Shown in pieces: positions 1 through 12,667 of a DNA stretch of 64,000 nucleotides; the stretch's first letter is position 1; every line of letters begins with the position of its first letter. Location: the NCBI RefSeq assembly GCF_964204645.1, contig NC_134031.1:5253001-5317000 (forward strand), written 5' to 3'. The DNA is from Tubulanus polymorphus (Eukaryota; Nemertea; Palaeonemertea; Tubulaniformes; Tubulanidae). The notes under the pieces were generated by a model. It saw only the letters and a program-made list of their open reading frames with translations. It did not search any database and was not told the origin of the DNA. The position numbers and the translations under genes were made by a program.

Positions 1-1106
1 CATGGTACCCATTCTCTGAACGAGCGCTCGTCATATTAGCGCCTGTGAATAATATCATCAACGCAACACCGACCGAATAATCGGCTGTTCCTTCCCCGCT
101 TCTTCATCTCCTCTGTTCTGTTTTTTATATATAAAGGATTAGGCGGGACAATGCCCCCAAGGCAATTATCGATGTTTTTTTGGTGTAGATTGCATGTCGA
201 ATATAGTCTGTCGGCCGAGGCACTGATATAGATAGATATTGTTTGATGCCGCAAAAACCGTTACGATAATGTTTATATACATTGATACATTATAGATGCG
301 TTATTTAAGCGGTTCTGAGTGAGACGATGTGCACTACGTCATCAATATTGGCGTTTCAAATAATTATTACAATTGTGAATTTTGGCGTTTATTATCTAAT
401 TGTATATATTCCACAAGTCTTATCTTATTTTTGATAAATTTTCATACTCATCTTTTAGAGAATGTGCACTACGTCATCAGTATATCAAGGCTAGACTGGT
501 TGTCGTACAATTCAATTATTGATATATTCAAATCTGCAAAATAACTGGTCCTTAGTATTATATAATTTATATTATATAATAAGTCAATGATATTAAGCAA
601 TATATGCGCCATTTTTCAAGGCGTCAATAACCTTTCAAGTTAGCTTTCTTGTTATAATGGATAGCACATGATCGTGGTGATAAAAATCAAACAGCTTTTA
701 CATATATCGTATGACTTTTCAAGCCTGGGATTTTTTTTAAATATATATACATATATACATCGAGACTGTGAATATTATTCCGTATATTATATGCATCGGT
801 TCGCGGGATGATTTGCTTAACACCCGCCTCTCGTCCATCGAATCGCATTCTCTCTCGCCCGCGATGAGCCTAAATATTTGATGAGTTGACACGTATCTCG
901 CGAGCGGCGCCCGACGCCGAAAACGATATATCTAACTAATACATTTCTATACTGAACATGTCACAAAACCGATATATTTATATTCGTTCGAGACGAACTT
1001 CGACAGAGTAACTTTACATCGTAGACAAGGCGTGAATGAATCAAATTCCGACAGACGAATCATCGGCGCTATTTGGACTATGAATCCGCGATGTTACCGA
1101 TAAAGG

Positions 1107-1394
1107 TCGACCGCCGATCACGCAACTATATCTGTACTTCGATTTCCGATTTCAAAATCAAACCCCCTGTTTTGCTCCCGGAAGGTGTGGTGGGTCTGTA
1201 AGGGACACTCAATCAGAAAATCAAAACGAAATTTACCAACCTAATTCCTAATTCCTCGCATAATCTATTGCTACAATGATTGATTGTTATTATATCATAT
1301 TTTCATACTGTATCGTATTGCATAATTACATATCTTTGTATCAATCTATTATGCAAAATAAACTTAACTTAACAGGGACAATCCCTATTTTAAG
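1107..1394 (+). repeat. Dispersed repeat, family R1, copy 1
   Basis: The segment beginning 'cgccgatcac' and containing 'aaaccccctgtttt' then 'ggtgtggtgggt' recurs with moderate divergence at 46527-46704, and in part in reverse orientation at about 13477-13540. Both longer copies end near 'acaatccctattt'. No coding content or terminal inverted repeat is obvious. It may be a SINE or a solo fragment of a larger element; the class is not determined. Confidence 0.6.
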
Positions 1395-2604
1395 ATAAAA
1401 AAGTACGTCAATGATGTTAAGTTATTTTAGGACGCTTTCCTGACGGCTGTTATCATAAGCTGATATAACGCGCGTTTATTTTTCGTGACAGCGAAGCCTT
1501 ATAAGTGTTTTCTTCCTGCACCGGAGATTAAACGGGATATCGCGTTCGCCGGTCAAACATCCGGGTCGCGGCGTATCGAAGATAGTGGCAAGTAGCACAA
1601 GAATCCAGTGTCGCCTCAGATCATGGATGTATGAATCTAGATTTATAATCTGAATTTATACGTCCATGCTCGGATAGACTTTGTCTTCCCGCTTGCCTCG
1701 GTCCTCATTTTGTCAACTATTATTCACCTGTCTCATTAATCTCATCAGTCCCAATTGCATGATCGAATGATTATTTGAAACGCGACAACGTTGATCGTTT
1801 CCGATAGAGCTAGTAGCATATTTTTCTTGACTAATCGTTTTAGAATCCATAATATTGATGACTATGAATATTAATTCTACGTATATTGCGTGTTCACGCT
1901 TCGAAAGCCGTGAGCATACGAGCGTTTTTTTGACCAGGTTCGAATTAGGCGTATGATAGATTAGTCCCGAGCAAACCGTTCACACTGGTGCCAATGGGTC
2001 CATCCATGCCTGGTTGACAAATTTTAGCACGGGTCAAATTATCCCGGTTGAATGCTAACTGGTTCTAGAAGTGACTCACCTCGCTTTTGCTACTTCGTCG
2101 TTTTGATGGCACCAAGGGAGTGATTTACTTGTGAACGCGCTCTCGAATTAGGCACGGGCCATACTCTGATCTGGTCGGGGCCAGATTGACCCGGGCCAAA
2201 TCGTCACCGTGTGAAGGTGATAGGTTTTTGTATTTTGATACCTAAAGTCTTTCTTATTTCGCGATAGTCGAATGCAATCAGTTCACAAGGGAATACGAAA
2301 AAATACTTAACCCAATATTCCGATAGGGATTGATGGTATCCGTAGTAAAGTGACAGTTTGTAATCATTAAAATTAGTAGTGACGTTTCAATTCTATTCTA
2401 TGAGGCATCTTCAAAACTCAAGGCTCGTAGTTACTCGAAACCCACTACTCTCTAATTTTTCTTCGTAATTGTGGGTTTTTCTTCAAGATAAACATTGATA
2501 GATGCGACGGCTTGAGCAGACGAACGAACGAACGGATGTTGTTATCGGAAAATACGACGAATTCGACTTAATTACGTCGCTACTTCCGACGGTAAATTGA
2601 CGCT

Positions 2605-2818
2605 GCGTTTTAGACACTATGAAGATAGAGCGAGAGGAAGATCTCAGAATGCGGAATAAATCCGTCTGCGGTTAGATTAGCAACGCTGATATATCACGTG
2701 ATATCGTTAGCGCCGTAGCGACTAAAAAACCGGAGGCGGTTTCTTTAGATGTAGAATATAATCCGCATTCGTATCTACTTCCGGGGAGTGCGTCGGCGCT
2801 ACTGGTGTCTAAAATACT
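2605..2818. mobile_element. Foldback element / MITE with a central palindrome
   Basis: The ends are inverted ('gttttagacacta' at the left against 'ggtgtctaaaatac' at the right), and 'gaatgcgga' on the left has its complement 'tccgcattc' on the right. The middle contains the perfect palindrome atatcacgtgatat at about 2691-2704, set in a longer imperfect dyad. This looks like a non-autonomous DNA transposon that folds into a long hairpin. The target duplication was not resolved. Confidence 0.5.
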
Positions 2819-3104
2819 TGAACTTTTTTAACGGTGGATTTTTATTCCGGCCTCGATTCAAACCAGTGGGGGCTAGTTCCTGGTCGCATAGGTGGTAAAT
2901 GCCATTCCAAACCAAACTGATAAAACTGGACCAACTTCTAAAGTTGTATAGGTTGAATCTGAAGGAGTTGTGAGTTTCGGATTAGTTCATTTCAAATCGG
3001 TAATTCTTGTCGAACTAGAACCGCGGATAATATCAACCCGTCGAGTCAGTAAAATACTGATAGCATTTTAAAATCGACCAACATTTCAAATCTAGATTCA
3101 AACG

Positions 3105-3292
3105 TAAAGCCCAACGCAGACGAGGCGGGAAAACAAGGAAACAGGAAACAGAAACGTGTTTCTGAGCGTTTCCACGTGCCGTGTACGTTTACGAGAAACG
3201 AGGTTCAGGGAAACTATGCTTCCGAGATGAAACATATTTGATTCCGTGTTTCTGTGTTTCCGTGTTTCTCAGCGTCGTGTGCGTTGGGCTTA
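3105..3292. mobile_element. MITE family M1, copy 1 (TIR AAGCCCAACGCA...)
   Basis: The left end 'aagcccaacgcagacga' is inverted at the right as 'tcgtgtgcgttgggctt'. The interior is made of repeated 'gtgttt(c/t)c' and 'gaaac' blocks. Flanking 'taa' on both sides fits a 3-bp TWA target duplication, which would be typical of PIF/Harbinger elements. A second copy with the same termini lies at 31119-31300 inside the Lhx6/8 gene. Confidence 0.7.
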
Positions 3293-4129
3293 ACTGAAAC
3301 CGCCGATGCAGTTACTTTAGTACCCGCATACGTACGAATTGTCAAATTGCACTGATCCCGGCTTAGGCTTACACTGCTAACTCTAATTTCAATAACATAC
3401 ACATTTATATGTTTAATCCGGAATCTAATTGAGGACATTATACCTTATGAATAATGCACAACATGTACAGAAAATGCAATATACACGAGTCGAGCAATCT
3501 TCTAAATGCGACAGTTACTGATATCGTCTATCTTTATCGTAAAATACTGTGTGCTTTTGCGTTGAACCAACCTCACCTACCGTAGCTATTTATTATTCCA
3601 GCATCTTCGTATGCCTTCGATCAATATCAATAGCATCAAATACTTATCGATAGGAACCATATTGTTTGAATTCAACTCGCTAGCCGGTTTTCCGGCGTCG
3701 GTTTCGTCGTCTAACCGCGGCGAAACCTTACGCAAATATCGCCTTACCTTACGATCCTGATAATTCCTACATTTTACGTAAACATTCCTGAATTTCAGTG
3801 TCGCCTATTCGCGGACATGTGTCGGCTTTCAGTGCGGCAACGATGAACGGTTGACTCGCATTCCTTGAGTGGCTGGCGCGCGTACTGCTGCAACGTCGGC
3901 GCTGTGTCGTGTAGTATCGCCACTGTTGAGGCTGGTGAAACAAAGCTACTGCGGCTTATCAATTCACCGATTGATATAGAAACCAGAACAAATAACACGA
4001 GTTCAATTATATATATTTCATCGTAATGATAACGATTTCCTGGATTAATCGTTAGATCCAGTATATATTTAGAATTAGAAATCTCAACTGTCGGCGGTGA
4101 AGGCCTAAGACATTTGATAAATGTCTTTG

Positions 4130-4184
4130 ATTTAATAATAATAATGATAATAATAATATTAATGATAATAGTAATAATAATAAA
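4130..4184. repeat. ATA/ATG microsatellite
   Basis: An imperfect run of 'ataataatgataataat' type trinucleotides, about 55 bp. It is a simple-sequence repeat with no coding meaning. Confidence 0.8.
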
Positions 4185-4310
4185 TCGTCACTTAAAAAGT
4201 GCAAGGCTCCTTTTAAAATCTCAAACGAATTTCTTTATCAGAAATCTAGATACGTACATTATATGAGAGTATCATTAATAAAGTAAAAACCCACCATAAA
4301 ATTTTTTAAA

Positions 4311-4361
4311 AATCTGACGTTTCGGGACTCAATCCTATGAGTCATTTTCAAACGTCAGATT
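4311..4361 (-). repeat. Penelope-like / hammerhead-type terminal motif
   Basis: Read on the minus strand, the segment runs 'gaaaatgactc', a short loop, 'gagtcccgaaacgtcaga', and it is bounded by inverted TCTGACG/CGTCAGA. This is the layout of the termini of Penelope-like elements: a TGA...GA box, a stem, then CGAAACGT. In intact elements this can form a hammerhead ribozyme. Here the first core box departs from CTGATGA, so activity is unlikely. The assignment is by motif resemblance only. Confidence 0.4.
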
Positions 4362-4875
4362 CTTAATTCCCCCTAAAACTTTGGGGGTTCTCTAGAATTC
4401 CATCCGCCCAAAAATTCTGGAATGGATATTTTCTGAAGAAAAATCATGAATTGAATAACTTGAATAATTGAAGAAAAAATTGGTATGGCGAGTAGCTGTC
4501 TTACCATGGAGTTCTAGAATGTGGGCAATAATCATTGCGCTAATCAGGAATAAGTTTTTCCTGAGTAGCAACCCCTCCTGAAAAAGTAGCACGGGACCCG
4601 ATATACAAAATAACAGGAATAAAATACCATTGTAACATTGCATTCTACTTGGCTCTATGTCAACTATCCAGCAGTTACGTCTGACCAACTTGAATGATAT
4701 TGGAATTGATAATAAGGGGACAAATATGCGACGCTATTTCTTACGGGTGATTAGTTCATTCTCCGTTTATCCCCGACTCCCTTCCCAAACAAATTATGGG
4801 ATTCGAACTAGGCTATGGAATTACGATGATCCTGCGCTGCATCTCAATGAGACTCTACCTGTTAATAGTTTCAAA

Positions 4876-7800
4876 ATGGCGGTCCATCGGGCCAGGTTTG
4901 TCAAAAACCACTCGTTAAACTCTTATTTCCCGCTTTAGCTCGGCTCGTATTTTCAATTCAGTGGTTTTATCGTTTATTTTAGATTGCAACAATTCGAGGA
5001 ATTCCTGGAAAGTGACGTCATCGACCTTAAACAATTGAGAAAAATGTGTTTCAAAGGTAGAAAGCCGTTCACTGTTTTACTTCCGGGTTCCGTTCCGGGG
5101 TCGTTCGTTTGTCAGTTGATTAATCGTACATTTTGCTTTCTAATTACACTAAACCGGGCCTATTAAGGCTATTTGTAGGTCTAGTAATCGACCTTCCATT
5201 TCTGTTTGCTGTTATTGTTCTTACCGTTGTTGGTGGGGTGAATCCCCAACACATATATGATTAAATCCCATGACAGCAACACAACAACAAGTTAACAACG
5301 GGACCTGCCACAAATTTTTTGACCTCACAACCCTGAGTACCATAAGTGCCTATAAGATTTGTTATTCATAGTACCTTGTATATTTGAATAAAAACGTGTG
5401 CGTTAATGTTACATTGTGCATTTCAATAAGACCTAGGCCTACTAGGTATCAATTGTTAAATTCACTTCTAAGCCTGTGAGGATATCTTTCTCGAATGTAA
5501 TAATATCTTTCTAAAATGCTTAAAGTTCTTGGATGAATTATAGTTAACGCTTTTATAGCACTTAACTCTGGTTAGATGTTATTTTGAACTATTATGTAGG
5601 TTGTCCATTTGAAACGAGCAGCTCAAGATCTCTTAGTTGGAAGGTATGTTTCAAACTAGATTTTATCTTTCAAAAAAGATTTCGAATTTGATTTCTTCAC
5701 TATAGTATTCTTTCGATGAATTTCATCACGGGTATTTCACGAAAAATCGTATTCTTTTATTTTTTTGCAGCTATTGTTGAATTATTTGCCGAGAAAAAGA
5801 GCTGACTGGGAGGAGGTGCTAGCAAAAGAAAGGTTGGTCTGTTTTAAAACCCTGGTTGAAATTTTTACCATATATAACTGTTTATACAATGTCACTCTCC
5901 CAGGAGCCATCCTGTTACAAAATGCATGTAGTAGCATGTAGTAAATGTCATGATTTTACTGCCAGGTTGAAAACCGGATTTGATCCAAATTTCTGGGGTC
6001 TTTTTGAGACAAAATAATGAGACAAAAATGGAGTTACACACATAGGCCTACAACGAAAACTCAATTGAATAATATCTTTGAAACTGACGTTCAATGGAGA
6101 TTGCAATACTCATGAGTATAAAACATTAATTTGTCAACATGTCTAGACATATTTTCTCGGGGTTTGAAGTATGATGATTTTAAGCTATGAGCCCAGAGTC
6201 TGGAGGTGCACATTATTGCGGAAAAAGGGATGCATATCGACCTTGTATTTACCAGAGTATTGAAAATATCTACCTCAACATGCCGTTGATCCACTTGAGC
6301 TGTATTGAGCTCATAGGAATAAGCCCTAAAATCAATGAATTAGATTTTTTGATGGTTCATAAGTTGAAACTACTACGATGTTTTATGGTATTCATTTTTA
6401 GGAACGCGTACAAGCAATTTATTGATGAAATGATCGTAAAGCCGGGTTCAAAAGGTTACGGCAGTAATCGTATTGATGTCACTCTCAGCGACCATGTAAG
6501 TCACTTGTCAGTTTGCCGAATAACAAATCCCGTGCAGGTTTTAAAAATCAAACTAAAAAGAGGTTTAGAATTTAAGGCATCACTTTGAATTTTCCTGATT
6601 GAATAAATACAAGACGGATAGTCCTTTATAGGTAAACTCGTTTATTAGAAGCACTTAGGTCAATATTCATCCTTCTTTATGAGCGCATCTAATATACTAG
6701 TTAAACTATAAAGTACTATATGTCTTGTATTCATTCTACACCAGGTGTTAACTCGGCCCCTTCACAAATTTGATAATAATAATAATAATTGACATTTATA
6801 TAGCGCAGGTATCCAAACTTGAGTCTTGTTCAAATGCGCTCCAAACTTGGTATTATTACCCCCAGCCTATAACTCTATTCCATGTATCAGTCATCTCTCT
6901 GCTAGCAGCTGCTAGATTCCTGATTGACAACATGAAATTACCAAAAAAAATTAAACCAAAAATTTGAGGTCAACTTTTTCTTGAAACTAAGCCCAGACTA
7001 GAAGTCTCCGACGGTCTGACAGTAACATCGAATTGTCGGCTTATTTTCAGCCTCTGAATCCGAACCCGGAGAGCGAGTGGAGCACGTATTTCGCCGACAA
7101 CGAAATGCTCGTTCAGGTCGACAAAGATTGCCGACGCCTTTGTCCCGATTTGTCGTTCTTCCAGCAAGCGTCGGACTATCCGTGTAAAGAGCTTAACGAT
7201 CACACGGCGCGAGTCGAAACGCTACAAAAACGAGTCGAGAACTCGGTCCTGAAATCGGAGACCGTGTCTCGCAATCGACACGGAATTACAAACGTAAGCA
7301 GTCAAATTGTCGTATTTTATTTTTTGGGTCAGATGCTTGTTCTTAAAACAAGATTCAACTGATGGTCTGTATATCAGCAGACTCTGTTTGATTCCGATCA
7401 TGTCAGACCAATGAAATGTATTCAGTTTATGAAAAATCTGGACTGAATATATTTTACATACGTTTATGTATAGCTGGGCGGTAAATGATGTGCAGATTAG
7501 GTGAAAATCAAAATTAAATGAAAAAAAATTAGCAGGTTTTACTGTACAACTCTAAATAAGCTATGCATATCAGTTGGAGTGGGCCCCCAGAAATGCTTGA
7601 TTTACCATTTTAAAGCAAACTAGTACATTCGCGTAATAAATAATTGACTGTGAATATGACATGACTTGTAGCAGTCTTCATTTGCCATGGTTCCGATTTT
7701 TAACCTAGAATTTAGAATTTTCCTTCTCCAATTCACCTGATCCGATCTTCGCTCTGTGCCCCAGAATTCGCTCGCTGAAACAATTTGTTGGTCACAAGCA

Positions 7801-10800
7801 ATCAGACCACCAAGCACAGTCTACTGTCACTGTGTTTGTACATCATTTATATTACGATTCTCGACATTTGTATACATTGTAATGGTCCTGTAGACTCACT
7901 GTTGTCCTTGAGGCATTAGAATGCGCTTCACGCATTATGAACACTAGTGTGTATGAAACCTGCTATGCCTCTCGGTGCGTGAGCCAGGTAGTCAGGTCAG
8001 TTGTTGCATGTAAGTTGTGCTACTAGCCTAATAAATAGCCTAATAAATATATTAAGATTTAGTTATATGGAGAATTTGTCTTGTCGTCCAATCGTTTGAT
8101 TTGCCATTGTTCTGGTGTCTCGGGGATATTTCTTACCCTGTCACCCTTTGCATAACAACATGTTAAAAAGAAACCACACAGGGACATTGGACGAATTAAT
8201 AGCTTCCTTAGTATGGACCGAATTGCAAATGCTCTATTTTTCCAGATGTTACCTACAAGAAGACGCACAAGCACAGACGACTTCCTCAAATTACCGCCGG
8301 GTCAAGAAGCGCATTGGGAAGTATGCGAAAGAATCCTTTTCATTTATGCAAAACTGAATCCCGGACAAGGATACGTACAGGTACGAAACACTTTCGCTCC
8401 CTAAACCCATAAGCACTCAGGAATTTCACTATGCAGTGTCTATTACTCCTCAAAAATTCAAGGGAAAATCTATATTCATCACGATACAGAATCAGCTCAT
8501 TTCCAGTTGATTTTCATGTATTACAAGTGTGTGATATTTTGTTGAAAACGCACAATGCTTTCATATGATATGAAAAGTGGGCCACCAAAATCCTGACCTT
8601 TTGCCCCCAGAAATTCATCCAGACATGTTTGGATATAAGTGCGCGCTCGGATCTTTCGCGTTCATACTCCAATACTGAAATGTCTTTTAATTCGTAGATT
8701 CAATTTTATTTCTCCTTTTTGCAGGGGATGAACGAAATTCTAGGCCCTATTTACTACGTTTTTGCGACAGACCCCTGTGAAGATAACAAAGGTACTGGTA
8801 TACACATGTATTTCCAGAACGGATGTACCACTCCCATCAACGAATACGACTGATGCCAACTTTCTATAATGTTGCAGTTTATTTTCGTCAACATTTCCAA
8901 TCTTGCCTATAGTAGATGCCTCCTTACTCCGTGAATGGCACAAGTTGGTATTTAAATTTTACTAAAATTCATCCGGTAAATCCTTCAATTCCCACTCAAC
9001 TCAGTGAACTACCGGTATTTACAAACCGAATGCTACTAAGTTAGGAGAAATTTAAACAGTATTTAGTTCATCGTCAGGAAAAGACAAATTTGTGGATTGT
9101 TGGTTATCAGTAAAGGCGAATAAACGTACTCTTATGAATGTACAAATGTGGATGAAGAATCTACTGGGATCTTCCATTACATTCATAAAAGGGGGTCGCA
9201 GAGGGTGGTTCTAGGCAACAGTACCAACGAACGCAAATTCATGTCGAAAAATTTATAAATGAAAATAAAAATGTAATAATGTATTCCGTTTGCAGCTCAT
9301 GCCGAGGCAGACGCCTTCTTCTGTTTTACTAATCTAATGGGTGAAATCAGGGACAATTTCATCAAATCGCTTGATGATTCTGAGCATGGAATCGGTGAGT
9401 ATGATTGTTACGAAAACCGACATAATGAAACCATCCCCCTCGTTGATTCAAATGTTGAATGCGTTTATGGTCTCGTGCAGGTAATTTGATGAAAAGTTTG
9501 ATGGCTTTACTAAAGGAGAAAGACTCTAGGCTGTGGAGTAGACTTGAAATGAATAATTTGAAACCCGAATTCTATGCATTCCGTTGGCTAACTTTACTGC
9601 TGTCTCAGGAATTCCAGCTACCAGGTAATTAAATCATTGAAACGTAACAATTATATTGTTAATTCTTTCAGTGCGTCTACAGTGCATGGTGGTGTAAAAA
9701 TCGGTAATGGGCAAGTACACCGCATCATGGTGTATTGATGTTATTAGTAATTAATTTTTATCTCGTTTGAAAGATGGCAGCACCTAGCAAGTATAGTAGA
9801 ATTTTAGGAACTAATGATACACCGTACTGTGGTGTAAATGCACTATAGCACTATGCCCATAATACAACACACTGGGGTGGCTTTTCAAAATTTTCAACTC
9901 ATCTCCAGCCCTTCAGGGTATTGCTCAGCACTGAAAGGGTTAAGATATGATGATTAGATAAGATGAGAGCGGAGTTGGTCAGTTATTACTGCCTGCCCCA
10001 CATATCGGTACTTTGTGAATAGTTCCTCAATGATAATATTTCAAGTGGCTCCAACTTATAGTTGAGAAATGAAGCTTTGAATATACAGTATTCAGTGAGT
10101 TTATGGGTTAAACGTATTTGCCTTTTTCTCCGGACTGTTCGAGGAACCTAAATCTCGATTTCAAAATTAGTAAAATTGTTCTTTTCAGATGTATTACGTT
10201 TGTGGGATTCGTTATTTTCGGACGAAGGTCGTTTTCAGTTCCTTATATACGTGTGCTGCGCTATGTTAATGTGAGTATTTGACATTTATTTTTGCTTAGT
10301 TCCTCGTCGAAATGAAATGCGAGTAAAATTCAGACACAATCGCTCTACGTTCTTACGATTTCAGTTTAATTCGACAAGAGATGTTCGATGCTGATTTTTC
10401 GATGATGATGAAGCTTTTACAGGTAACCCTCTTCTAATGTGGGCGTTTCGAAAAAGATCGGTTTTAAGCCGACTTCAGAATTTCTCTTGCAATTATGATA
10501 ACATACTATACTTTGATAAATCTCATCACTATTCTCCAACCGTGCACGCAAGGTTGGAGGTTCTGTGGTCGAATGGTTAAAGCCATCAGTCTTTGCTTTG
10601 GTCTGTAGCAATGGGACCGTAAATACTTCGCAGTTGAGAATCAGAAAAATAGAGGGTTTTCCTATTAGATTTTAGTAACATTCACTGACTTCAGCAGCTA
10701 AAAAAGTTGGGTTACCGACCGAGTTAGGCAGGGTCTGGTGCATTTAACATTGTCACAGCCTAAAATGCTTAGCTTTTATCTTTCAATATTTTAGAACTAC

Positions 10801-10860
10801 CCGCTGAGTGATGTCCAACTGATAGTCAACAAAGCCGCCGAATTACGAGGTGACAGTTAA
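4876..10860 (+). CDS. TBC1D13-like Rab GTPase-activating protein (13 exons)
   Basis: A complete spliced gene for a TBC-domain Rab GAP of the TBC1D13 type, 395 aa (vertebrate TBC1D13 is about 400). In vertebrates this family acts on Rab35 and takes part in vesicle traffic; that role is from family knowledge. Exons: 4876-4895, 4983-5056, 5600-5643, 5771-5832, 6402-6495, 7051-7293, 8246-8380, 8725-8791, 9296-9394, 9481-9624, 10189-10270, 10365-10422 and 10795-10860. All introns are GT-AG and the phases fit. The start MAVHRAR in the 20-nt first exon was chosen because it joins in phase to LQQFEEF and matches the family's short N-terminus. Recognisable segments are LLLNYLPRKRADW, the arginine-finger motif around VDKDCRR (R127), the glutamine finger YVQ (222-224, split from GMNE by an intron), CFTNLMGEIRDNFIKSLDDS, FRWLTLLLSQEF and CCAML. 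Both catalytic residues are present, so the protein should be active. No stop or frameshift was seen. A clear poly(A) signal was not found. Confidence 0.95.
5299..5386. repeat. Degenerate relative of the 11411-11532 hairpin MITE
   Basis: It lies in intron 2 of TBC1D13. The left part 'gggacctgccacaaattttttgacc' and the later 'ccctgagtacc' and 'gtaccttgta' resemble the arms of the palindromic MITE at 11411-11532, but the right arm is decayed. Confidence 0.45.
6768..6870 (+). repeat. AAT-linked 'tatatagcgc' repeat, copy 1
   Basis: A run of (ATA)n followed by 'ttgacatttatatagcgc', then a segment ending in 'caaatgcgct'. The same arrangement (ATT/ATA tract, 'tttatatagcgct', then 'ctcaaagcgcttta') is at 24645-24745. 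This type of repeat is common in marine invertebrate genomes. It lies in intron 5 of TBC1D13 and has no coding content. Confidence 0.6.
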
Positions 10861-11410
10861 TGATTGCAGCGATCTAGTCTTTTCGTATAGAATGTTCTAT
10901 ATTGTTATCGCGTACCGCCGAATCTACGAAAAATAATGCAGTTCTCAAGAGTCGCGGTGTATCAGAGTTTTATCGACTACCGTAAATGCAGGCTGTGATT
11001 AAAATAATGGTTTTTTTCGCGCGGATATTTTCCTGGCTGAAAAAAATGTATTTTTCAGTTGTTTCGTCAAGAAACGACTTCATCCGTCGAAAGCATTCTC
11101 GATTTGGAGTAAAACACGAGCCAGTTTCACCGATGAGTTCGACAAAGTTTCGATTTAGTTACACGACCGCGCCTTACTCGGTAGTGTTGGGTGCGTAAAT
11201 TTTTCACCAGAGTTGAGAATCAGGGAAATAGGTAATCATTAAATTCACCGAGTAAAGCACAGTCTATTTTCGTACTTACTTCATCGTTTTAAGCTTAGAA
11301 CCGGCCTTTATAAGATAAAGAATGCTGCGTTTTGCATATTGGAAATCATAAAATTAAAAAGATAAATGGCCATAATTTTAGCGCAAATGTTTTTAAAGAA
11401 AATCACTCTC

Positions 11411-11532
11411 CACAGGGGCCTGACACAAAAAGTTTTTGACCCTGAGTATCCTAGGTACTATATATAAAAAGTCTTTTAATATACTGTACCTTGGATACTG
11501 GGGTCAAAAACCTTTTGTGTCAGGCCCCTGTG
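11411..11532. mobile_element. Palindromic hairpin MITE (CACAGGGGCCTGACACAAAA...)
   Basis: The two arms, about 47 bp each, are almost perfect inverted repeats: 'cacaggggcctgacacaaaa' at the left and its complement 'ttttgtgtcaggcccctgtg' at the right, with 'ctaggtac' and 'gtaccttgg' near the loop. The whole element is about 122 bp and would fold into one long hairpin. The strong arm identity suggests a fairly recent insertion. Confidence 0.85.
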
Positions 11533-11935
11533 TTACTGTCAGCTTTGCCACACTATAGCCGTATGTATACATCAGTATGAAATGCGTGTCGAAATTATAC
11601 ACACACGCACACACATAGCTGCCTTGTGGATGAAGTATTTTCAATCGAAAAAAAAAAACAATATACATGTATATATCTGCAGTGTCAAAAACACTCGTCA
11701 TATCAATATCTAATTCGCGCGTGGTACCTGCGTGCATATTGTTACGTTTTTATCCTCTAAATGGACGATTCATTTATCATATTAAAATCTATACTCGGGG
11801 CATAAATAGTCAATATTATAGGTGTCATAATAAACCATCTTACAGGCCGCCAGTTTTTGTTCGGCTAATTAAGTCCTGCATTGTTAGTTAGGTCATCTTT
11901 ACCTCTAATTGCGAGATGCGTGTGTTTATGAAACA

Positions 11936-12091
11936 ACAGTAGACTCCGCTCGAGTCAGATCCGATCAACTCGGATGTTTACTGAAATATTTTTTGTGACA
12001 TTAAGAAAGAAATCCAACTCGGATACCGCTCAAGTCAGACACATTTTTACGGCCCTAAAACAAAAGATCCAACTTGAGCGGAGTCTGCTGT
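11936..12091. mobile_element. MITE with TIR ACAGTAGACTCCGCTCGAGT
   Basis: The left end 'acagtagactccgctcgagt' is inverted at the right end as 'acttgagcggagtctgctgt'. Internal copies of 'ccaactcgga' and 'cgctcaagtcaga' repeat the terminal motif. The CAGTAGA...CCGCT terminus recalls pogo/Tc1-type MITEs such as the one at 44663-44796. Confidence 0.75.
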
Positions 12092-12534
12092 ATTTCGTCG
12101 GTCCTTTGATGGATTTCGACAACTTTGGCAACGTTATAACTGTGTGAATCTCTTAGTTTTCAGTACAGTGTACGTAAAATTCATTCCGCAAACTTGCAAC
12201 CGTAAAATTATTTATTGAGAAACGGTTTATACAGCATATTTAGTAACCAGACTTCGGTTAAGATTTTCACGAACTCCATGCCTAGCCCATCACGGACGTT
12301 TTAACTGGTGTTTATAGTATATACGTCCATGATGCAATACATACAAGATTATGTTACGAAGTTGTTAAACAGTAGCTCGTGTGTTTGCTTAACCTCGAGG
12401 GAAATCACGCTTTAAGGCGCACAAGTTGTTTATTTCATCTACCGTATATGTGATTAAAATTCTAACGCACACGAAATAGGTAACCCCGAAGGAATCCCCA
12501 TTCTCATCAACGCGCATTGAACCTGTATCACTAT

Positions 12535-12667
12535 GATGGATGATAATCTTGGGTGGGCGGAGCCTGGTCTAATGGAGAATGGGACTAAATTGATACGATT
12601 GAGAGTAATTGATATGTACCTATCGCTAAGATAGATGATGATCTTAGGTGGGTGGAGACCGCAGTCT
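12535..12667 (+). repeat. Internal direct repeat of about 37 bp
   Basis: A motif 'gat(g/a)gatgat(a/g)atctt' followed by 'gggtggg(c/t)ggag' occurs twice, at about 12535-12571 and 12630-12667, about 96 bp apart. The copies differ at several sites. Class unknown. Confidence 0.45.

Larger units (their letters stand above)
1..4875. other. Intergenic stretch upstream of TBC1D13
   Basis: No coding exon could be recognised on either strand; the short open frames have no family resemblance and no consistent splice sites. What it does hold is repetitive: a dispersed repeat at 1107-1394, a foldback element at 2605-2818, a MITE at 3105-3292, an ATA-rich microsatellite near 4130-4184 and a Penelope-like terminal motif at 4311-4361. 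The promoter of TBC1D13 should lie in its last few hundred bases, but no clear TATA box or other core element is visible. Confidence 0.6.

Noticed and set aside
10540-10630. tRNA or SINE head in a TBC1D13 intron ('gtggtcgaatggttaaagcc')
   Set aside because: It has an A-box-like stretch only, with no B box and no cloverleaf.
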